43,117 bases of DNA, taken from positions 1 to 43,117 of the forward strand of contig NZ_SELS01000063.1 of the NCBI RefSeq assembly GCF_004197395.1, in the 5' to 3' direction. The notes beneath the pieces are model-generated. The model had not been told where the DNA came from. It did not search any database and worked only from the letters and a program-made list of their open reading frames with translations. Source of the stretch: Paraburkholderia sp. UYCP14C (GTDB lineage: Bacteria > Pseudomonadota > Gammaproteobacteria > Burkholderiales > Burkholderiaceae). Of the stretch, positions 17,459 through 26,170 are shown in pieces (position 1 is the stretch's first letter; each line of letters starts with the position of its first letter). The position numbers and the translations under genes are program-made.

Positions 17459-18289
17459 TCAACGGCTCGCGCGCGGCGTGAGCAGCGCGCGCTTGACCCG
17501 CTGCAACGTGCGATAAGGCAGCATCAGGTGCATGAGATTCTTCGCGAGGCCCAACCAGTCGTACGGATTGGCCACGTTGAAGTAGCGCAACTGCAAACGC
17601 AGCGTCGAGCCGATCTGCCGGCGCCGCTTCGTCGCGCTGATGCCGCCTTCGTTCAGCTCATAGAGCAGGCCGAGTTCCGGCAGATTCGCGCAGTCGTAGC
17701 GTTCCATCAAACGTACGAACAGGTCGAGGTCTTCCGCCGAACGATACGCGGCGCGATAGTTGCCGACTGTGCGCACGGCATCGATACGCAGCATCATCGA
17801 CGGATGCGCGAGGCACGAGCGGAAAAACCGCTGGCGCCGGATCGCGCTCGGTTCGGCCGGCGGCGTCAGCATGAAAAGCGGTTCGCCCGCGCGCGTGACG
17901 ACCTGGGTCCACATGCCGAGGCCCGCCACGTTCGGATGCGCTTCCATGAACGCGCGCTGCTTCGCGAGCCGTCGAGGCACCGCGCGGTCGCCCGCGTCGA
18001 TGCGCGCCGCATAGCGAAAGCCGCGTTGCGCGAGCGCGTCGATGCCGGTTTGCAGCGCGCGCTCGATGCCGCCGTTCTGCGCCATGCGCAGCACTTCGAT
18101 CTTCAGGTTCGGCAGGGTGGGCGCGACAATCGGCGGCGTACTGCCGTCATCGACGATCAGTACGTGCACCAGCGCACTTTCTTCGAACGACGCGAGCGTA
18201 GAATCGACGTCCGCCTGGCCGTTGTAGGCGGGCATCAGCACCGCGACGTCGTCGAGCGTGGTTTGCGCGGTGGCGGATGAATTCGTCAT
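17459..18289 (-). CDS. Glycosyltransferase family 2
   Basis: A 276-residue GT-A glycosyltransferase. The start at 18289 gives the expected family opening: VAVLMPAYNG (residues 15-24), the nucleotide-binding VDDGS (Asp47, Asp48), the metal-site region ARIDAGD (about residues 96-101) and SAEDLDLFVRL towards the C-terminus. Its ATG overlaps the stop of the flippase gene by four bases (ATGA), so translation is probably coupled. A longer frame exists upstream but would run through the flippase gene and lacks family similarity. It likely adds one sugar to a lipid-linked repeat unit that the flippase exports. Acceptor and donor cannot be deduced. Confidence 0.9.
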   Translation of the reverse strand: MTNSSATAQTTLDDVAVLMPAYNGQADVDSTLASFEESALVHVLIVDDGSTPPIVAPTLPNLKIEVLRMAQNGGIERALQTGIDALAQRGFRYAARIDAGDRAVPRRLAKQRAFMEAHPNVAGLGMWTQVVTRAGEPLFMLTPPAEPSAIRRQRFFRSCLAHPSMMLRIDAVRTVGNYRAAYRSAEDLDLFVRLMERYDCANLPELGLLYELNEGGISATKRRRQIGSTLRLQLRYFNVANPYDWLGLAKNLMHLMLPYRTLQRVKRALLTPRASR

Positions 18290-19548
18290 GGGCGCAATTT
18301 GAAACGGATGTAATAAAGATTGACCGAGGCGGCCGCCAGGTAGCCGCCCGCGAGGCCGACGAGCGCGCCATACGCGCCGAGTCGCGGGATAGCCAGCAGA
18401 TTGACCGCGAACGCAACGGCGAGCGCGAGCAGCCACTTCGCTAGCAGCACGAACTTGGCCTGATACTTGAGCACGACCAGATTGCCGATCGCCTCGATAC
18501 CGGCAGGCACCGACAGCCACACGGCCCAACGGAAGATCTCGATCGCGCCTTCGAAGTCCGGTCCGAACACGCGGCGGATGATGAAGCCCGCGAGCAGGTC
18601 GAGCACGAACGCGCCGCACACCATCAGCACGGCGGTCAGCGCGGTGAGCCGCCACATGTTGCGGCGCAGTTGCTTGATGCCCTGCACGCGGTAGACGAAT
18701 GCGGGCGCAATGGTTTGCGCGAGCATCAGCGCAAGCGTGATCCAGTTTTCGTTCAACTGCTGGGCGGCCGAGTAGCGTCCGAGGTCGGCGAACGAGATCG
18801 CGCGCTCGAGCATCAGCCGGTCCAGTTTCAGGAACAGGTACATACAGATGAGCCCGAGCCAGAACACGGTACCTGCGCTAGCGAAGTGCTTGAAGAGCGT
18901 TCGGTCGATATGCCAGCCGAGCTTGCCGCGATGCCGGCTCATGAAGTAGAGCAGCAGCACCGCGCCGATCGCCGCCGATTCGAGCGCCCATAGCCAGCCG
19001 AAGCGCGCGGGCGCGGCCGTCGCGCGCACCAGCAGATAGACGAGGCCGGCCTTGATCACCGCGGTGCTCATGCTGGTCAGCAACTGCGGCTTGCTGTAGG
19101 TCATGCTTTGCAGCCACGCGTTGATCACGCCGACGAACGGCTCGCGAAACAGCATCGTCACCGCGAGGCCGGCGAGCATCGCGCCGACGAGCGGCTCGAA
19201 GAAATGCAGCGCAATGCCGAGCCACGTGAGCAGCAATGCAACGGCCGAGACGGAGATGCGCAACGCGAACGCGCTGCCGAGTACGGTGCCGAGCTGTTCG
19301 GGCGGCCGGTTGACGATGGTTGGTACGAGGATTTCGGCGCCGCAGACCCATGTGATCGGCGACAGCACCAGCAGCAGCGTGTTCGCGTACTGCCATTTGC
19401 CGAACGTATCGGGCCCGAAGTAACGCGCGAGCATGCCGCTGATCACGATAGCGACGCCGATCTGCGTGAGCCGCTCGAGACCCAGCCAGACGATGTTCGT
19501 AAACGCGCGGGTGACGTCGGGATTGGCGAAGCGCTTGAGCGTCAGCAT
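18286..19548 (-). CDS. Polysaccharide flippase (Wzx/MATE-like, oligosaccharide exporter)
   Basis: A 420-residue integral membrane protein with about 12-14 predicted hydrophobic helices spread over its length, as in the polysaccharide transporter (Wzx/RfbX) group of the MOP superfamily. The opening (VTRAFTNIVWLGLERLTQIGV) and the early YFGPDTFGKWQYANTLLLVL segment are typical. I chose the ATG at 19548, giving MLTLKRF; upstream in-frame codons encode a charged stretch unlike the family. It would flip lipid-linked oligosaccharide units across the inner membrane. It is the first gene of the minus-strand block and overlaps the GT2 gene by four bases. No Wzy polymerase is visible in the window, so the unit may be polymerised elsewhere or transferred singly. 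Confidence 0.9.
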   Translation of the reverse strand: MLTLKRFANPDVTRAFTNIVWLGLERLTQIGVAIVISGMLARYFGPDTFGKWQYANTLLLVLSPITWVCGAEILVPTIVNRPPEQLGTVLGSAFALRISVSAVALLLTWLGIALHFFEPLVGAMLAGLAVTMLFREPFVGVINAWLQSMTYSKPQLLTSMSTAVIKAGLVYLLVRATAAPARFGWLWALESAAIGAVLLLYFMSRHRGKLGWHIDRTLFKHFASAGTVFWLGLICMYLFLKLDRLMLERAISFADLGRYSAAQQLNENWITLALMLAQTIAPAFVYRVQGIKQLRRNMWRLTALTAVLMVCGAFVLDLLAGFIIRRVFGPDFEGAIEIFRWAVWLSVPAGIEAIGNLVVLKYQAKFVLLAKWLLALAVAFAVNLLAIPRLGAYGALVGLAGGYLAAASVNLYYIRFKLRP

Positions 19549-19876
19549 CCGTTGGCCGCTCGCCCTTGCGTGTCGGTCAAGCCGCCTCGTGCGGCCATGG
19601 ATGCGGCGCCATGCACGTTCGCCCGCCCGGCCGGCAGCCACGGCAACTTTACAAAAGGAGGGCGTCTAAGCATTAGAATGGCGGTATTCAGGCTGGTCAG
19701 AAGAACGCAATTATAAGTTGGAACCGGACCGCTTCCGGCAAGGGCGCATCGCGGCGCGGTAACACGTGTTTTATCGCGAATATTGTCGTGGTTTTTTACG
19801 CGATTTTTTACCGCGTTTTTACCGGTTATCTTCGATGCGCAGGTCAAAATTTTCCATTGCACGCAAGTGAGCCAAC
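19549..19876. promoter_or_regulatory. Divergent promoter region between flippase and phosphohexomutase genes
   Basis: A 328-base gap from which both the minus-strand glycan block and the plus-strand mutase must be transcribed. A perfect TATAAT on the minus strand (19710-19715) lies about 160 bases before the flippase start, though no good -35 sits at 16-18 bases. On the mutase side, three T-tracts (TTTTTTAC at 19792, TTTTTTAC at 19804, TTTTTAC at 19816) recur every 11-12 bases, an arrangement that tends to bend DNA. Confidence 0.45.
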
Positions 19877-21271
19877 ATGATCTCCAAATCCATTTTCAAG
19901 GCGTATGACATTCGTGGCGTCATTGGCAAGACGCTCGACGCCGACGCCGCGCGCTCCATCGGGCGCGCATTCGGCAGCGAAGTGCGCGCGCAGGGCGGCG
20001 ACTCGGTCGTGGTCGCGCGCGACGGGCGCCTGTCGGGCCCGGAGCTGATCGGGGCGCTGTCCGACGGCCTGCGTGCGGCCGGCGTCGATGTCGTGAACGT
20101 GGGCATGGTGCCCACGCCGGTCGGCTACTTCGCGGCGAGCGTACCGTTGAAGCTGGCAGGCGGCGAGCGCCGCGTCGACTCGTGCATCGTCGTGACCGGC
20201 AGCCACAATCCGCCGGACTACAACGGCTTCAAGATGGTGCTGCGCGGCGCCGCCATTTACGGCGAGCAGATCCTCGCGCTGCATCAGCGCATCGTCGACG
20301 AGAACTTCGCCGACGGTAGCGGCAGCTACACCGAATACGACATCGCCGACGCGTACCTCGAGCGCATCGCGAGCGACGTGAAGCTCGCGCGTCCGATCAA
20401 GATCGTCGTCGATACCGGCAACGGCGTGGCCGGCGGCCTCGCGCCCAAGCTGTTCAAAAAGCTCGGTTGCGAACTCGTCGAACTGTTCACCGAAGTCGAC
20501 GGCAACTTCCCGAACCATCACCCGGACCCGGCGCACCCGGAAAACCTTCAGGACGTGATTCGCGCGCTGAAGGAAACCGATGCGGAAATCGGCTTCGCGT
20601 TCGACGGCGACGGCGACCGCCTGGGCGTCGTCACCAAGGATGGCCAGATCATCTACCCGGACCGTCAGCTGATGCTGTTCGCCGAAGAGGTGCTGTCGCG
20701 CAACAAGGGCGCGCAGATCATCTACGACGTGAAGTGCACGCGCAATCTCGCGAAGTGGGTCAAGGACAAGGGCGGCGAGCCGCTGATGTGGAAGACCGGC
20801 CACTCGCTAGTGAAGGCGAAGCTGCGCGAAACCGGCGCGCCGCTGGCAGGCGAAATGAGCGGCCACGTGTTCTTCAAGGACCGCTGGTACGGTTTCGACG
20901 ACGGCCTGTACACGGGCGCGCGTCTGCTCGAGATCCTCACGCGCGTCGCCGATCCGAGCGCGCTGCTGAACTCGCTGCCGAACTCGCACTCCACGCCCGA
21001 GCTGCAACTGAAGCTCGAGGAAGGCGAGAACTTCGAGCTGATCGCGCGTTTGCAGCAAAACGCGAAGTTCACCGGCGCGGACGACGTCGTGAAGATCGAC
21101 GGTCTGCGCGTCGAGTACCCGGACGGCTTCGGTCTCGCGCGTTCGTCGAACACGACGCCGGTCGTCGTGATGCGTTTCGAGGCCGACAACGATGCGGCGC
21201 TCAAACGCATTCAGGACGACTTCCGCCGCGTGATTCTCGCGGAGAAGGCCGATGCGAAGCTGCCGTTCTGA
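19877..21271 (+). CDS. Phosphomannomutase/phosphoglucomutase (AlgC/ManB type)
   Basis: A 464-residue alpha-D-phosphohexomutase that interconverts hexose 6- and 1-phosphates, feeding GDP-mannose or UDP-glucose synthesis for LPS and exopolysaccharide. All four family loops are visible: the phosphoserine loop TGSHNPP with Ser109, the Mg loop DGDGDR (Asp243, Asp245, Asp247), the sugar-specificity loop GEMSGH (about residue 330) and the phosphate-binding loop near the C-terminus (RSSNTTP). Length equals that of AlgC from Pseudomonas. The ribosome site is weak (AAGTGAG). It opens the plus-strand LPS segment but is followed by a strong terminator, so it is probably its own transcript. Phosphomannomutase versus phosphoglucomutase preference cannot be read from sequence. 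Confidence 0.93.
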   Translation: MISKSIFKAYDIRGVIGKTLDADAARSIGRAFGSEVRAQGGDSVVVARDGRLSGPELIGALSDGLRAAGVDVVNVGMVPTPVGYFAASVPLKLAGGERRVDSCIVVTGSHNPPDYNGFKMVLRGAAIYGEQILALHQRIVDENFADGSGSYTEYDIADAYLERIASDVKLARPIKIVVDTGNGVAGGLAPKLFKKLGCELVELFTEVDGNFPNHHPDPAHPENLQDVIRALKETDAEIGFAFDGDGDRLGVVTKDGQIIYPDRQLMLFAEEVLSRNKGAQIIYDVKCTRNLAKWVKDKGGEPLMWKTGHSLVKAKLRETGAPLAGEMSGHVFFKDRWYGFDDGLYTGARLLEILTRVADPSALLNSLPNSHSTPELQLKLEEGENFELIARLQQNAKFTGADDVVKIDGLRVEYPDGFGLARSSNTTPVVVMRFEADNDAALKRIQDDFRRVILAEKADAKLPF

Positions 21272-21332
21272 CGGCTGATGCGGCGGCGCGCTTCGAAATT
21301 CGTTGAGGCGGATCGAAGCGTCGCCGCCACCG

Positions 21333-21368
21333 AACGCGGCGCGGGTTGCCTTACCGCGCCGCGTTTTT
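21333..21368 (+). terminator. Rho-independent terminator after the phosphohexomutase gene
   Basis: AACGCGGCGCGG pairs perfectly with CCGCGCCGCGTT (12 bp) around a nine-base loop, directly followed by a T-run and a second T-rich stretch. This is the strongest GC hairpin in the window. Its position argues that the waaC reading frame does not begin upstream of it. Confidence 0.85.
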
Positions 21369-21391
21369 CATGTCTTTTATATACGGCGCGC

Positions 21392-21397
21392 TAGAAT
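21392..21397 (+). promoter_or_regulatory. Candidate -10 element for waaC-kdoO-waaA
   Basis: TAGAAT, one mismatch from TATAAT, lies after the terminator and about 50 bases before the TTG start of waaC. The -35 region at 17 bases is poor (CATGTC). A promoter is expected here because the preceding terminator should end transcription from the mutase gene. Confidence 0.35.
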
Positions 21398-21446
21398 TGC
21401 GGTCCTTTCAACGCATCTTCGAGCCGGATCGCCGGTTTTCCCACTC

Positions 21447-22448
21447 TTGAGCGCGCAAAAGATACTGATCGTGAGGGTGTCGTCGCTGGGCGACGTCGTT
21501 CACAACATGCCCGTGATCGCCGACATCCGGCGCCGCCATCCCGACGCGCAGATCGACTGGCTCGTCGAGGAGAGCTTCGTCGGGCTGGTGGAACTCGTGA
21601 GCGGCGTGCGGCGCGCGATTCCGGTGTCGCTGCGGCGCTGGCGCAAGCGCATCCTGTCCGTCGACAACTGGCGCGAGATCGGCGCGTTTCGTCGCGCGCT
21701 CGCCGCCGAGCACTACGATCTGGTGATTGACTGCCAGGGGCTGATCAAGACCGCGTGGGTCGCGAGCATGGCGCGCGGACCGCTCGTCGGCCTCGGCAAC
21801 CGCACCGAAGGCGCCGGCTACGAATGGCCGGTGCGCTTTTTCTACGGACGGCGCGTGCCGATCGCGCCGCGCACGCACGTGGTCGAACGCACCCGGCAAC
21901 TGGTGGCCGCGGCGCTGAACGACCCGCCGCCGCAACCCACCGACGATATCGACTTCGGGCTCGATACGGGCCGGGCGGCGCTCGCGCTGTCGCAGGCGAA
22001 TCTGAATCTGCCGGTGCCCTACGTCGTGTTCGTGCACGCGACTTCGCGCGCCGACAAGCAGTGGCCCGACGCGGCGTGGATCGAACTTGGGCAGTCGCTG
22101 GTGCGGCGCGGCGCGTCGATCGTGCTGCCGTGGGGCAGCGACGCCGAGCGCGCGACCAGCGAGCGGCTCGCGAAGGAGTTCGGCGCGGCCGCGATCGTGC
22201 CGCCAAAGCTGTCGCTTGCGGCGGTGGTCGGACTGATCGATGGCGCCGCCGCGACGGTCGGGGTCGACACGGGTCTGGTGCATATCGCGGCGGCGCTGAA
22301 GCGGCCCACGGTCGAGTTGTACAATTTCTCCACCGCGTGGCGTACCGGCGGCTACTGGTCGCCGAACGTCGTCAATCTCGGCGCGGCCGGGCAGCCGCCG
22401 ACGCTGCAGCAGGTCAAGTCGGCGCTGGCCGAGTTCGGTTTGTTGTAA
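21447..22448 (+). CDS. waaC: Lipopolysaccharide heptosyltransferase I
   Basis: Adds the first L-glycero-D-manno-heptose to Kdo of the LPS inner core at the cytoplasmic membrane face (GT9 family). The protein opens KILIVRVSSLGDVVHNMPV, which is nearly invariant in WaaC; the Asp of SLGD (Asp16 here) is the catalytic base position. The late motif VGVDTGLVHIAAAL with Asp274 binds ADP-heptose. I chose the TTG at 21447, giving 333 residues as in relatives. A longer frame reaches back to 21303 but passes through the strong terminator and adds 48 residues not found in the family. No clear ribosome site precedes the TTG, so the exact start is open. The gene is followed by kdoO and waaA, all core-assembly enzymes. 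Confidence 0.9.
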   Translation: MSAQKILIVRVSSLGDVVHNMPVIADIRRRHPDAQIDWLVEESFVGLVELVSGVRRAIPVSLRRWRKRILSVDNWREIGAFRRALAAEHYDLVIDCQGLIKTAWVASMARGPLVGLGNRTEGAGYEWPVRFFYGRRVPIAPRTHVVERTRQLVAAALNDPPPQPTDDIDFGLDTGRAALALSQANLNLPVPYVVFVHATSRADKQWPDAAWIELGQSLVRRGASIVLPWGSDAERATSERLAKEFGAAAIVPPKLSLAAVVGLIDGAAATVGVDTGLVHIAAALKRPTVELYNFSTAWRTGGYWSPNVVNLGAAGQPPTLQQVKSALAEFGLL

Positions 22449-22529
22449 CCCGGGCCCGGCAGTCATCAGCACGGGCTGCAACCCGTCGGTGCGCTTCGCC
22501 TTGCGCACCCTCCGTTCCCAAGGGCGACC

Positions 22530-23414
22530 ATGAACGAAACCCAGATCATCGAAGTAGCGAACGCCGATTGGCACGGCTGCAATCTGTCCGTGCCGCGCGA
22601 AACGCTGCTCGCCGGTGTCGAGCGCGGCAAGGTGCTGTACTTCCCGAACCTGCGCTTCGCGATCGACGGTGGCGAGCAGGCGCTGCTCGATCCGGCGCTC
22701 GCCGATCCGAACCGCAAGAACATCAGCCTCGAACCGAACGGCGGCGCGCTGCATGGCGTGGCCGGCGATGCGGTCACGCAATCGGCGGTGCGCGCGTTGA
22801 TCGCGCGTTATCAGGCGAATGCGCGCACGCTCGTCGACGGGCTCTTTCCCGAGTACGACGGCAAGCTGCGCGTGGCGCCGACGAGCCTGCGGCTGCATCA
22901 GGTCGAGACCCGCGAAACCTCGTGGCGCAAGGACGATAGCCGTCTGCACGTCGACGCGTTTCCGTCGCGGCCGAATTACGGCGAGCGCATCCTGCGCGTG
23001 TTCACCAACGTGAATCCACGTGGCGTGCCGCGCGTGTGGCGCGTCGGCGAGCCGTTCGAGGACATGGCGAAGCGCTTCCTGCCGCGCATCAAGCCGCAGA
23101 TGCCGGGCGCCGCGTGGCTGCTGAACCTGCTGCATGTGACGAAGTCGCTGCGCAGCGAGTACGACCATCTGATGCTCAATCTGCACGACGGCATGAAGGC
23201 CGACCTCGACTATCAGAAGACGAGTCCGCAGGAGACCATGCCGTTTCCGCCGGGCAGCGTGTGGGTATGCTTCTCCGACCAGACCTCGCACGCGGTGATG
23301 TCCGGCCAGTTCATGCTGGAGCAGACTTTCTTCCTGCCGGTCAAGGCGATGGCGCAGCCGGAATGCGCGCCGCTCGGCATTCTCGAGCGCCTGAAGGGCA
23401 GGGCGCTGGTTTGA
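22530..23414 (+). CDS. kdoO: Kdo 3-hydroxylase (Fe(II)/2-oxoglutarate-dependent)
   Basis: A 294-residue oxygenase matching the Kdo hydroxylase family, which converts the outer Kdo of lipid A-Kdo2 to Ko (D-glycero-D-talo-octulosonic acid), a sugar known from Burkholderia and Yersinia LPS. The iron-binding triad is visible: His140-x-Asp142 in RLHVDAFPS and a distal His254 in SDQTSHAVMSG. The segment NYGERILRVFTNVNP is characteristic. No signal peptide, so it acts on the cytoplasmic side before export. It lies 81 bases after waaC and 97 bases before waaA, in the same direction. Its position between the transferase that makes the substrate (waaA) and the first heptosyltransferase strongly supports the role. 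Confidence 0.88.
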   Translation: MNETQIIEVANADWHGCNLSVPRETLLAGVERGKVLYFPNLRFAIDGGEQALLDPALADPNRKNISLEPNGGALHGVAGDAVTQSAVRALIARYQANARTLVDGLFPEYDGKLRVAPTSLRLHQVETRETSWRKDDSRLHVDAFPSRPNYGERILRVFTNVNPRGVPRVWRVGEPFEDMAKRFLPRIKPQMPGAAWLLNLLHVTKSLRSEYDHLMLNLHDGMKADLDYQKTSPQETMPFPPGSVWVCFSDQTSHAVMSGQFMLEQTFFLPVKAMAQPECAPLGILERLKGRALV

Positions 23415-23511
23415 GCGCGACGGTTGATCCGAAGGCCGGGCAGGCGCCGACCCGCATCGCGCGTATCAGTGTCGTGGACTTTGCGAAGCGCACGAACCAC
23501 ACGGAGCGCCG

Positions 23512-24825
23512 ATGCTAAGAGCGATCTATTGCGCGCTCTGGTGGCTGATCGCGCCGCTTGCCGTGCTGCGTCTCTTGATCCGTTCGCGCAAGGAGCGCGG
23601 CTATCGCGAGCATATCGGCGAGCGCTTCGGCTATTCGCGCGGACGCTTGCCCGAAGACAGCGCGCCGCTGATCTGGGTGCATGCGGTGTCGGTCGGCGAG
23701 ACGCGCGCCGCGCAGCCGCTGATCGACGCGCTGATGAAGGCGCGCCCCGACGCGCGCATTCTGCTCACGCATATGACACCGAGCGGCCGCGCGACCGGCA
23801 TCGAGATTTTCGGCGACCGCGTGTTGCGCAGCTATCTGCCGTACGACATGCCGCATGCGGTGCGGCGCTTCCTGCGCGCGTGGCGGCCGTCGCTCGGTCT
23901 CGTGATGGAAACCGAGGTGTGGCCGACCTTGATCGACGAATGCCGGCGCGCCGACGTGCCGCTCGTGCTGACCAATGCGCGGATGTCGGCGCGTTCGTTC
24001 AGGCGCGCGGCGAAGTTCGGCGGCGCGACGAAGGACGTGTTCGGCGGCTTCGCGCGCGTACTCGCGCAGAGTCCGTCCGATGCCGAGCGCTTGACGTCGC
24101 TCGGCGCGCGCAACGTGGCGGTGCTCGGCAATCTGAAGTTCGACATGAGCACGCCGCCCGAACTCGCGGCGCGCGGCCACGCATGGCGCGCGGCGATCGG
24201 CACGCGGCCCGTGTGGGTGGCGGCGAGCACGCGCGAGGGCGAAGAAGCGCTGGTGCTCGACGCGTTCGCGGCGCTCGGCGTCGACGATGCGCTGCTGATT
24301 CTGGTGCCGCGTCATCCGCAACGCTTCAATGAAGTCGCGGCGCTGGTCGAGAAGACGGGGTTGCGGCTCGAACGCCGATCGAACTGGGCGCCCGATGCGA
24401 AGGTCGCCTCGGCGGCGCGCACCGCTGACGATGGCGTGCCGCCGTTGCCTGATAACGTGAACGTGCTGCTCGGCGATTCGATGGGCGAGTTGGGCGCTTA
24501 CTACGCGGCGTCGGATCTTGCGTTTATCGGCGGCAGTCTGTTGCCGCTCGGCGGACAGAATCTGATCGAAGCATGCGCGGTCGGCGTGCCGGTGCTAATC
24601 GGGCCGCACGTTTTCAACTTCACGCAAGCCACCGCCGATGCGCTCGCGGCCGGTGCTGCCGTGCAGGTGCAGGACCCGGCCGATCTGGCGCGCGCGCTGC
24701 GCGAACTGTTCGGCGACAAGGCGCGACGGCTCGCGATGGGCGGTGCCGCTGCCGCGTTTGCGGCGCGGCATCGTGGGGCGACGGCGAGGACGGTGGATGT
24801 GTTGGCGGCGTTGTTGCCGGAGTAG
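23512..24825 (+). CDS. waaA: 3-deoxy-D-manno-octulosonic acid (Kdo) transferase
   Basis: Transfers Kdo from CMP-Kdo to the lipid A precursor, an essential step of LPS synthesis (GT30 family). The 437 residues begin with a hydrophobic membrane anchor (about residues 4-23) followed by the ERGYREHIGERFGY segment typical of WaaA. WVHAVSVGE carries the catalytic Glu63 and METEVWP lies in the middle of the acceptor domain. The C-terminal donor domain has FIGGSLLPLGGQNLIEA and GPHVFNF, both nearly invariant. GGAG six or seven bases before the ATG supports the start. Many WaaA proteins add two Kdo residues; the number here cannot be read from sequence. It is the last gene of the waaC-kdoO-waaA group and is followed by a terminator. 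Confidence 0.95.
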   Translation: MLRAIYCALWWLIAPLAVLRLLIRSRKERGYREHIGERFGYSRGRLPEDSAPLIWVHAVSVGETRAAQPLIDALMKARPDARILLTHMTPSGRATGIEIFGDRVLRSYLPYDMPHAVRRFLRAWRPSLGLVMETEVWPTLIDECRRADVPLVLTNARMSARSFRRAAKFGGATKDVFGGFARVLAQSPSDAERLTSLGARNVAVLGNLKFDMSTPPELAARGHAWRAAIGTRPVWVAASTREGEEALVLDAFAALGVDDALLILVPRHPQRFNEVAALVEKTGLRLERRSNWAPDAKVASAARTADDGVPPLPDNVNVLLGDSMGELGAYYAASDLAFIGGSLLPLGGQNLIEACAVGVPVLIGPHVFNFTQATADALAAGAAVQVQDPADLARALRELFGDKARRLAMGGAAAAFAARHRGATARTVDVLAALLPE

Positions 24826-24837
24826 GGGGAGGTGCGG

Positions 24838-24865
24838 CGCGAAGCGGTGGATTGCTTCGCGTTTG
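24838..24865 (+). terminator. Predicted terminator after waaA
   Basis: CGCGAAGC (24838-24845) pairs perfectly with GCTTCGCG (24854-24861) around eight bases, followed by TTTGATT. It begins 13 bases after the waaA stop codon. The T-run is short, so efficiency is uncertain. Confidence 0.55.
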
Positions 24866-24970
24866 ATTCAGCGTCGATTGCACGGGTCGTTCCCGTTAAT
24901 TTGATCAAACGGTACTCCGAATCTCCGCAGCACCTTGCCACGCCGGGTTCGGTCGTTTAATCGGCAGCGA

Positions 24971-25423
24971 CTACCTGTCGTCCTCGGTATCGACCACCTT
25001 CGTGATCTTCCAGACGTTCCCCTGCTTGCGCAGAAACGCGATGATCGTTTTCTTTTCCGTCGATCCGAACGTTAAGGGCACGACCGCCACGCCATTGAGA
25101 AGAAGAGCGGGGTGCACCGCTGTGTGCGCGACCCAGTCCTGGTCGTCATAGTCCTGGACGCGGGTGAAATACTCCGCTTGCTCCGCGAACCTGTTTTGCT
25201 TGTATTCCGCTCTCAGAAAATCCACGGTTGGTTTTGAGACATAGGTGTAAATATCCTTGTCCATTAACGCGTATCCGTGCCTTTCCGAACTCCGGTGAAG
25301 AAACCATTTATAAAACACCGCGATACTGGATTCGGGTGTGCTTATGTCCGGCGCTTGCGCCATCGCCAGCGACTGAAAAAGCATCAAGAACGCGAGGATC
25401 AGAAGGTTTAGGGGTTTGCGCAT
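24971..25423 (-). CDS. Exported DUF3828-like protein
   Basis: A 150-residue protein with a clear signal peptide (KPLNLLILAFLMLFQSLAMAQA, cut near residue 23) and a small mature domain. The FYKWFLH motif near residue 37, the central TVDFL and the closing VWKITKV strand fit the DUF3828 group of small periplasmic proteins, whose function is unknown. There is no lipobox cysteine. It begins 54 bases after the end of ureG on the same strand, but a short hairpin lies between and it has no metal-binding residues linking it to urease. Role unassigned; the family match is from memory and moderate. Confidence 0.65.
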   Translation of the reverse strand: MRKPLNLLILAFLMLFQSLAMAQAPDISTPESSIAVFYKWFLHRSSERHGYALMDKDIYTYVSKPTVDFLRAEYKQNRFAEQAEYFTRVQDYDDQDWVAHTAVHPALLLNGVAVVPLTFGSTEKKTIIAFLRKQGNVWKITKVVDTEDDR

Positions 25424-25451
25424 GGTTCAGTCGTGGCGATAGATTTTGTAG

Positions 25452-25471
25452 GGAGGGTGACCAATCCCTCC
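25452..25471 (-). terminator. Short hairpin between ureG and the DUF3828-like gene
   Basis: Arms GGAGGG and CCCTCC (6 bp) with an eight-base loop, a few bases past the ureG stop. No T-run follows on the minus strand. Weak candidate for the end of the urease transcript. Confidence 0.3.
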
Positions 25472-25477
25472 ACCCAT

Positions 25478-26140
25478 TCACACCTTCAACAACCCCTTCT
25501 TTTCAATAAACCTAACCACGTCGCCGAGGCCTTCGAGCGCCTTCAGATTGCACATCACAAAGGGCCGCTCGCCGCGCATCTTCTTCGCATCCGAGGCCAT
25601 CACGTCGAGATTCGCGCCCACCAGCGGCGCAAGATCCGTCTTGTTGATCACGAGCAGATCAGACTTCGTAATGCCGGGTCCGCCCTTGCGCGGAATCTTC
25701 TCGCCGCCCGCGACGTCGATCACGTAGATCGTCAGGTCCGACAGTTCCGGGCTGAAGGTGGCCGCGAGGTTGTCGCCGCCCGATTCGATGAAGACGATGT
25801 CCGCGTCCGGAAAGCGCGTGAGCATGCGGTCGACCGCTTCGAGGTTGATCGACGCGTCCTCGCGGATCGCCGTGTGCGGACAGCCGCCCGTCTCGACGCC
25901 CATGATGCGCTCGGCCGGCAGCGCGCCCGCGACCGTCAGCAAACGCTGATCCTCTTTCGTATAGATGTCGTTCGTGATCGCGACGAGGTCGTACTGGTCG
26001 CGCATCGCCTTGCACAGCATTTCGAGCAGCGTGGTCTTGCCCGAGCCGACCGGGCCGCCGACGCCCACGCGCAGCGGCGGCAGCTTCTTCGTGCGGGTCT
26101 GGGTCGTGGGGTGGGAAACAGGATGATGAGGTGCGTTCAT
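25478..26140 (-). CDS. ureG: Urease accessory GTPase UreG
   Basis: SIMIBI-class GTPase that couples GTP hydrolysis to nickel delivery into apo-urease together with UreD, UreF and UreE. The 220 residues contain the P-loop [15 protein letters not shown] (residues about 26-40), then the invariant [15 protein letters not shown] segment whose Cys-Pro-His binds nickel at the dimer interface, [15 protein letters not shown], and the [11 protein letters not shown] guanine-specificity motif. Length and all motifs are normal. It lies 30 bases after ureF at the end of the minus-strand urease operon. Confidence 0.97.
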   Translation of the reverse strand: MNAPHHPVSHPTTQTRTKKLPPLRVGVGGPVGSGKTTLLEMLCKAMRDQYDLVAITNDIYTKEDQRLLTVAGALPAERIMGVETGGCPHTAIREDASINLEAVDRMLTRFPDADIVFIESGGDNLAATFSPELSDLTIYVIDVAGGEKIPRKGGPGITKSDLLVINKTDLAPLVGANLDVMASDAKKMRGERPFVMCNLKALEGLGDVVRFIEKKGLLKV

Positions 26141-26170
26141 GATGGATCGTGGGACTCGGGTGTGATCGTG

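Noticed and set aside
21303-21446. N-terminal extension of WaaC from an upstream TTG
   Set aside because: It passes through a 12-bp terminator stem and adds residues before the invariant WaaC N-terminus.
21408-23291. 627-codon minus-strand frame opposite waaC and kdoO
   Set aside because: Arg/His/Gln-rich composition and no ribosome site; an antisense artefact of two well-identified genes.
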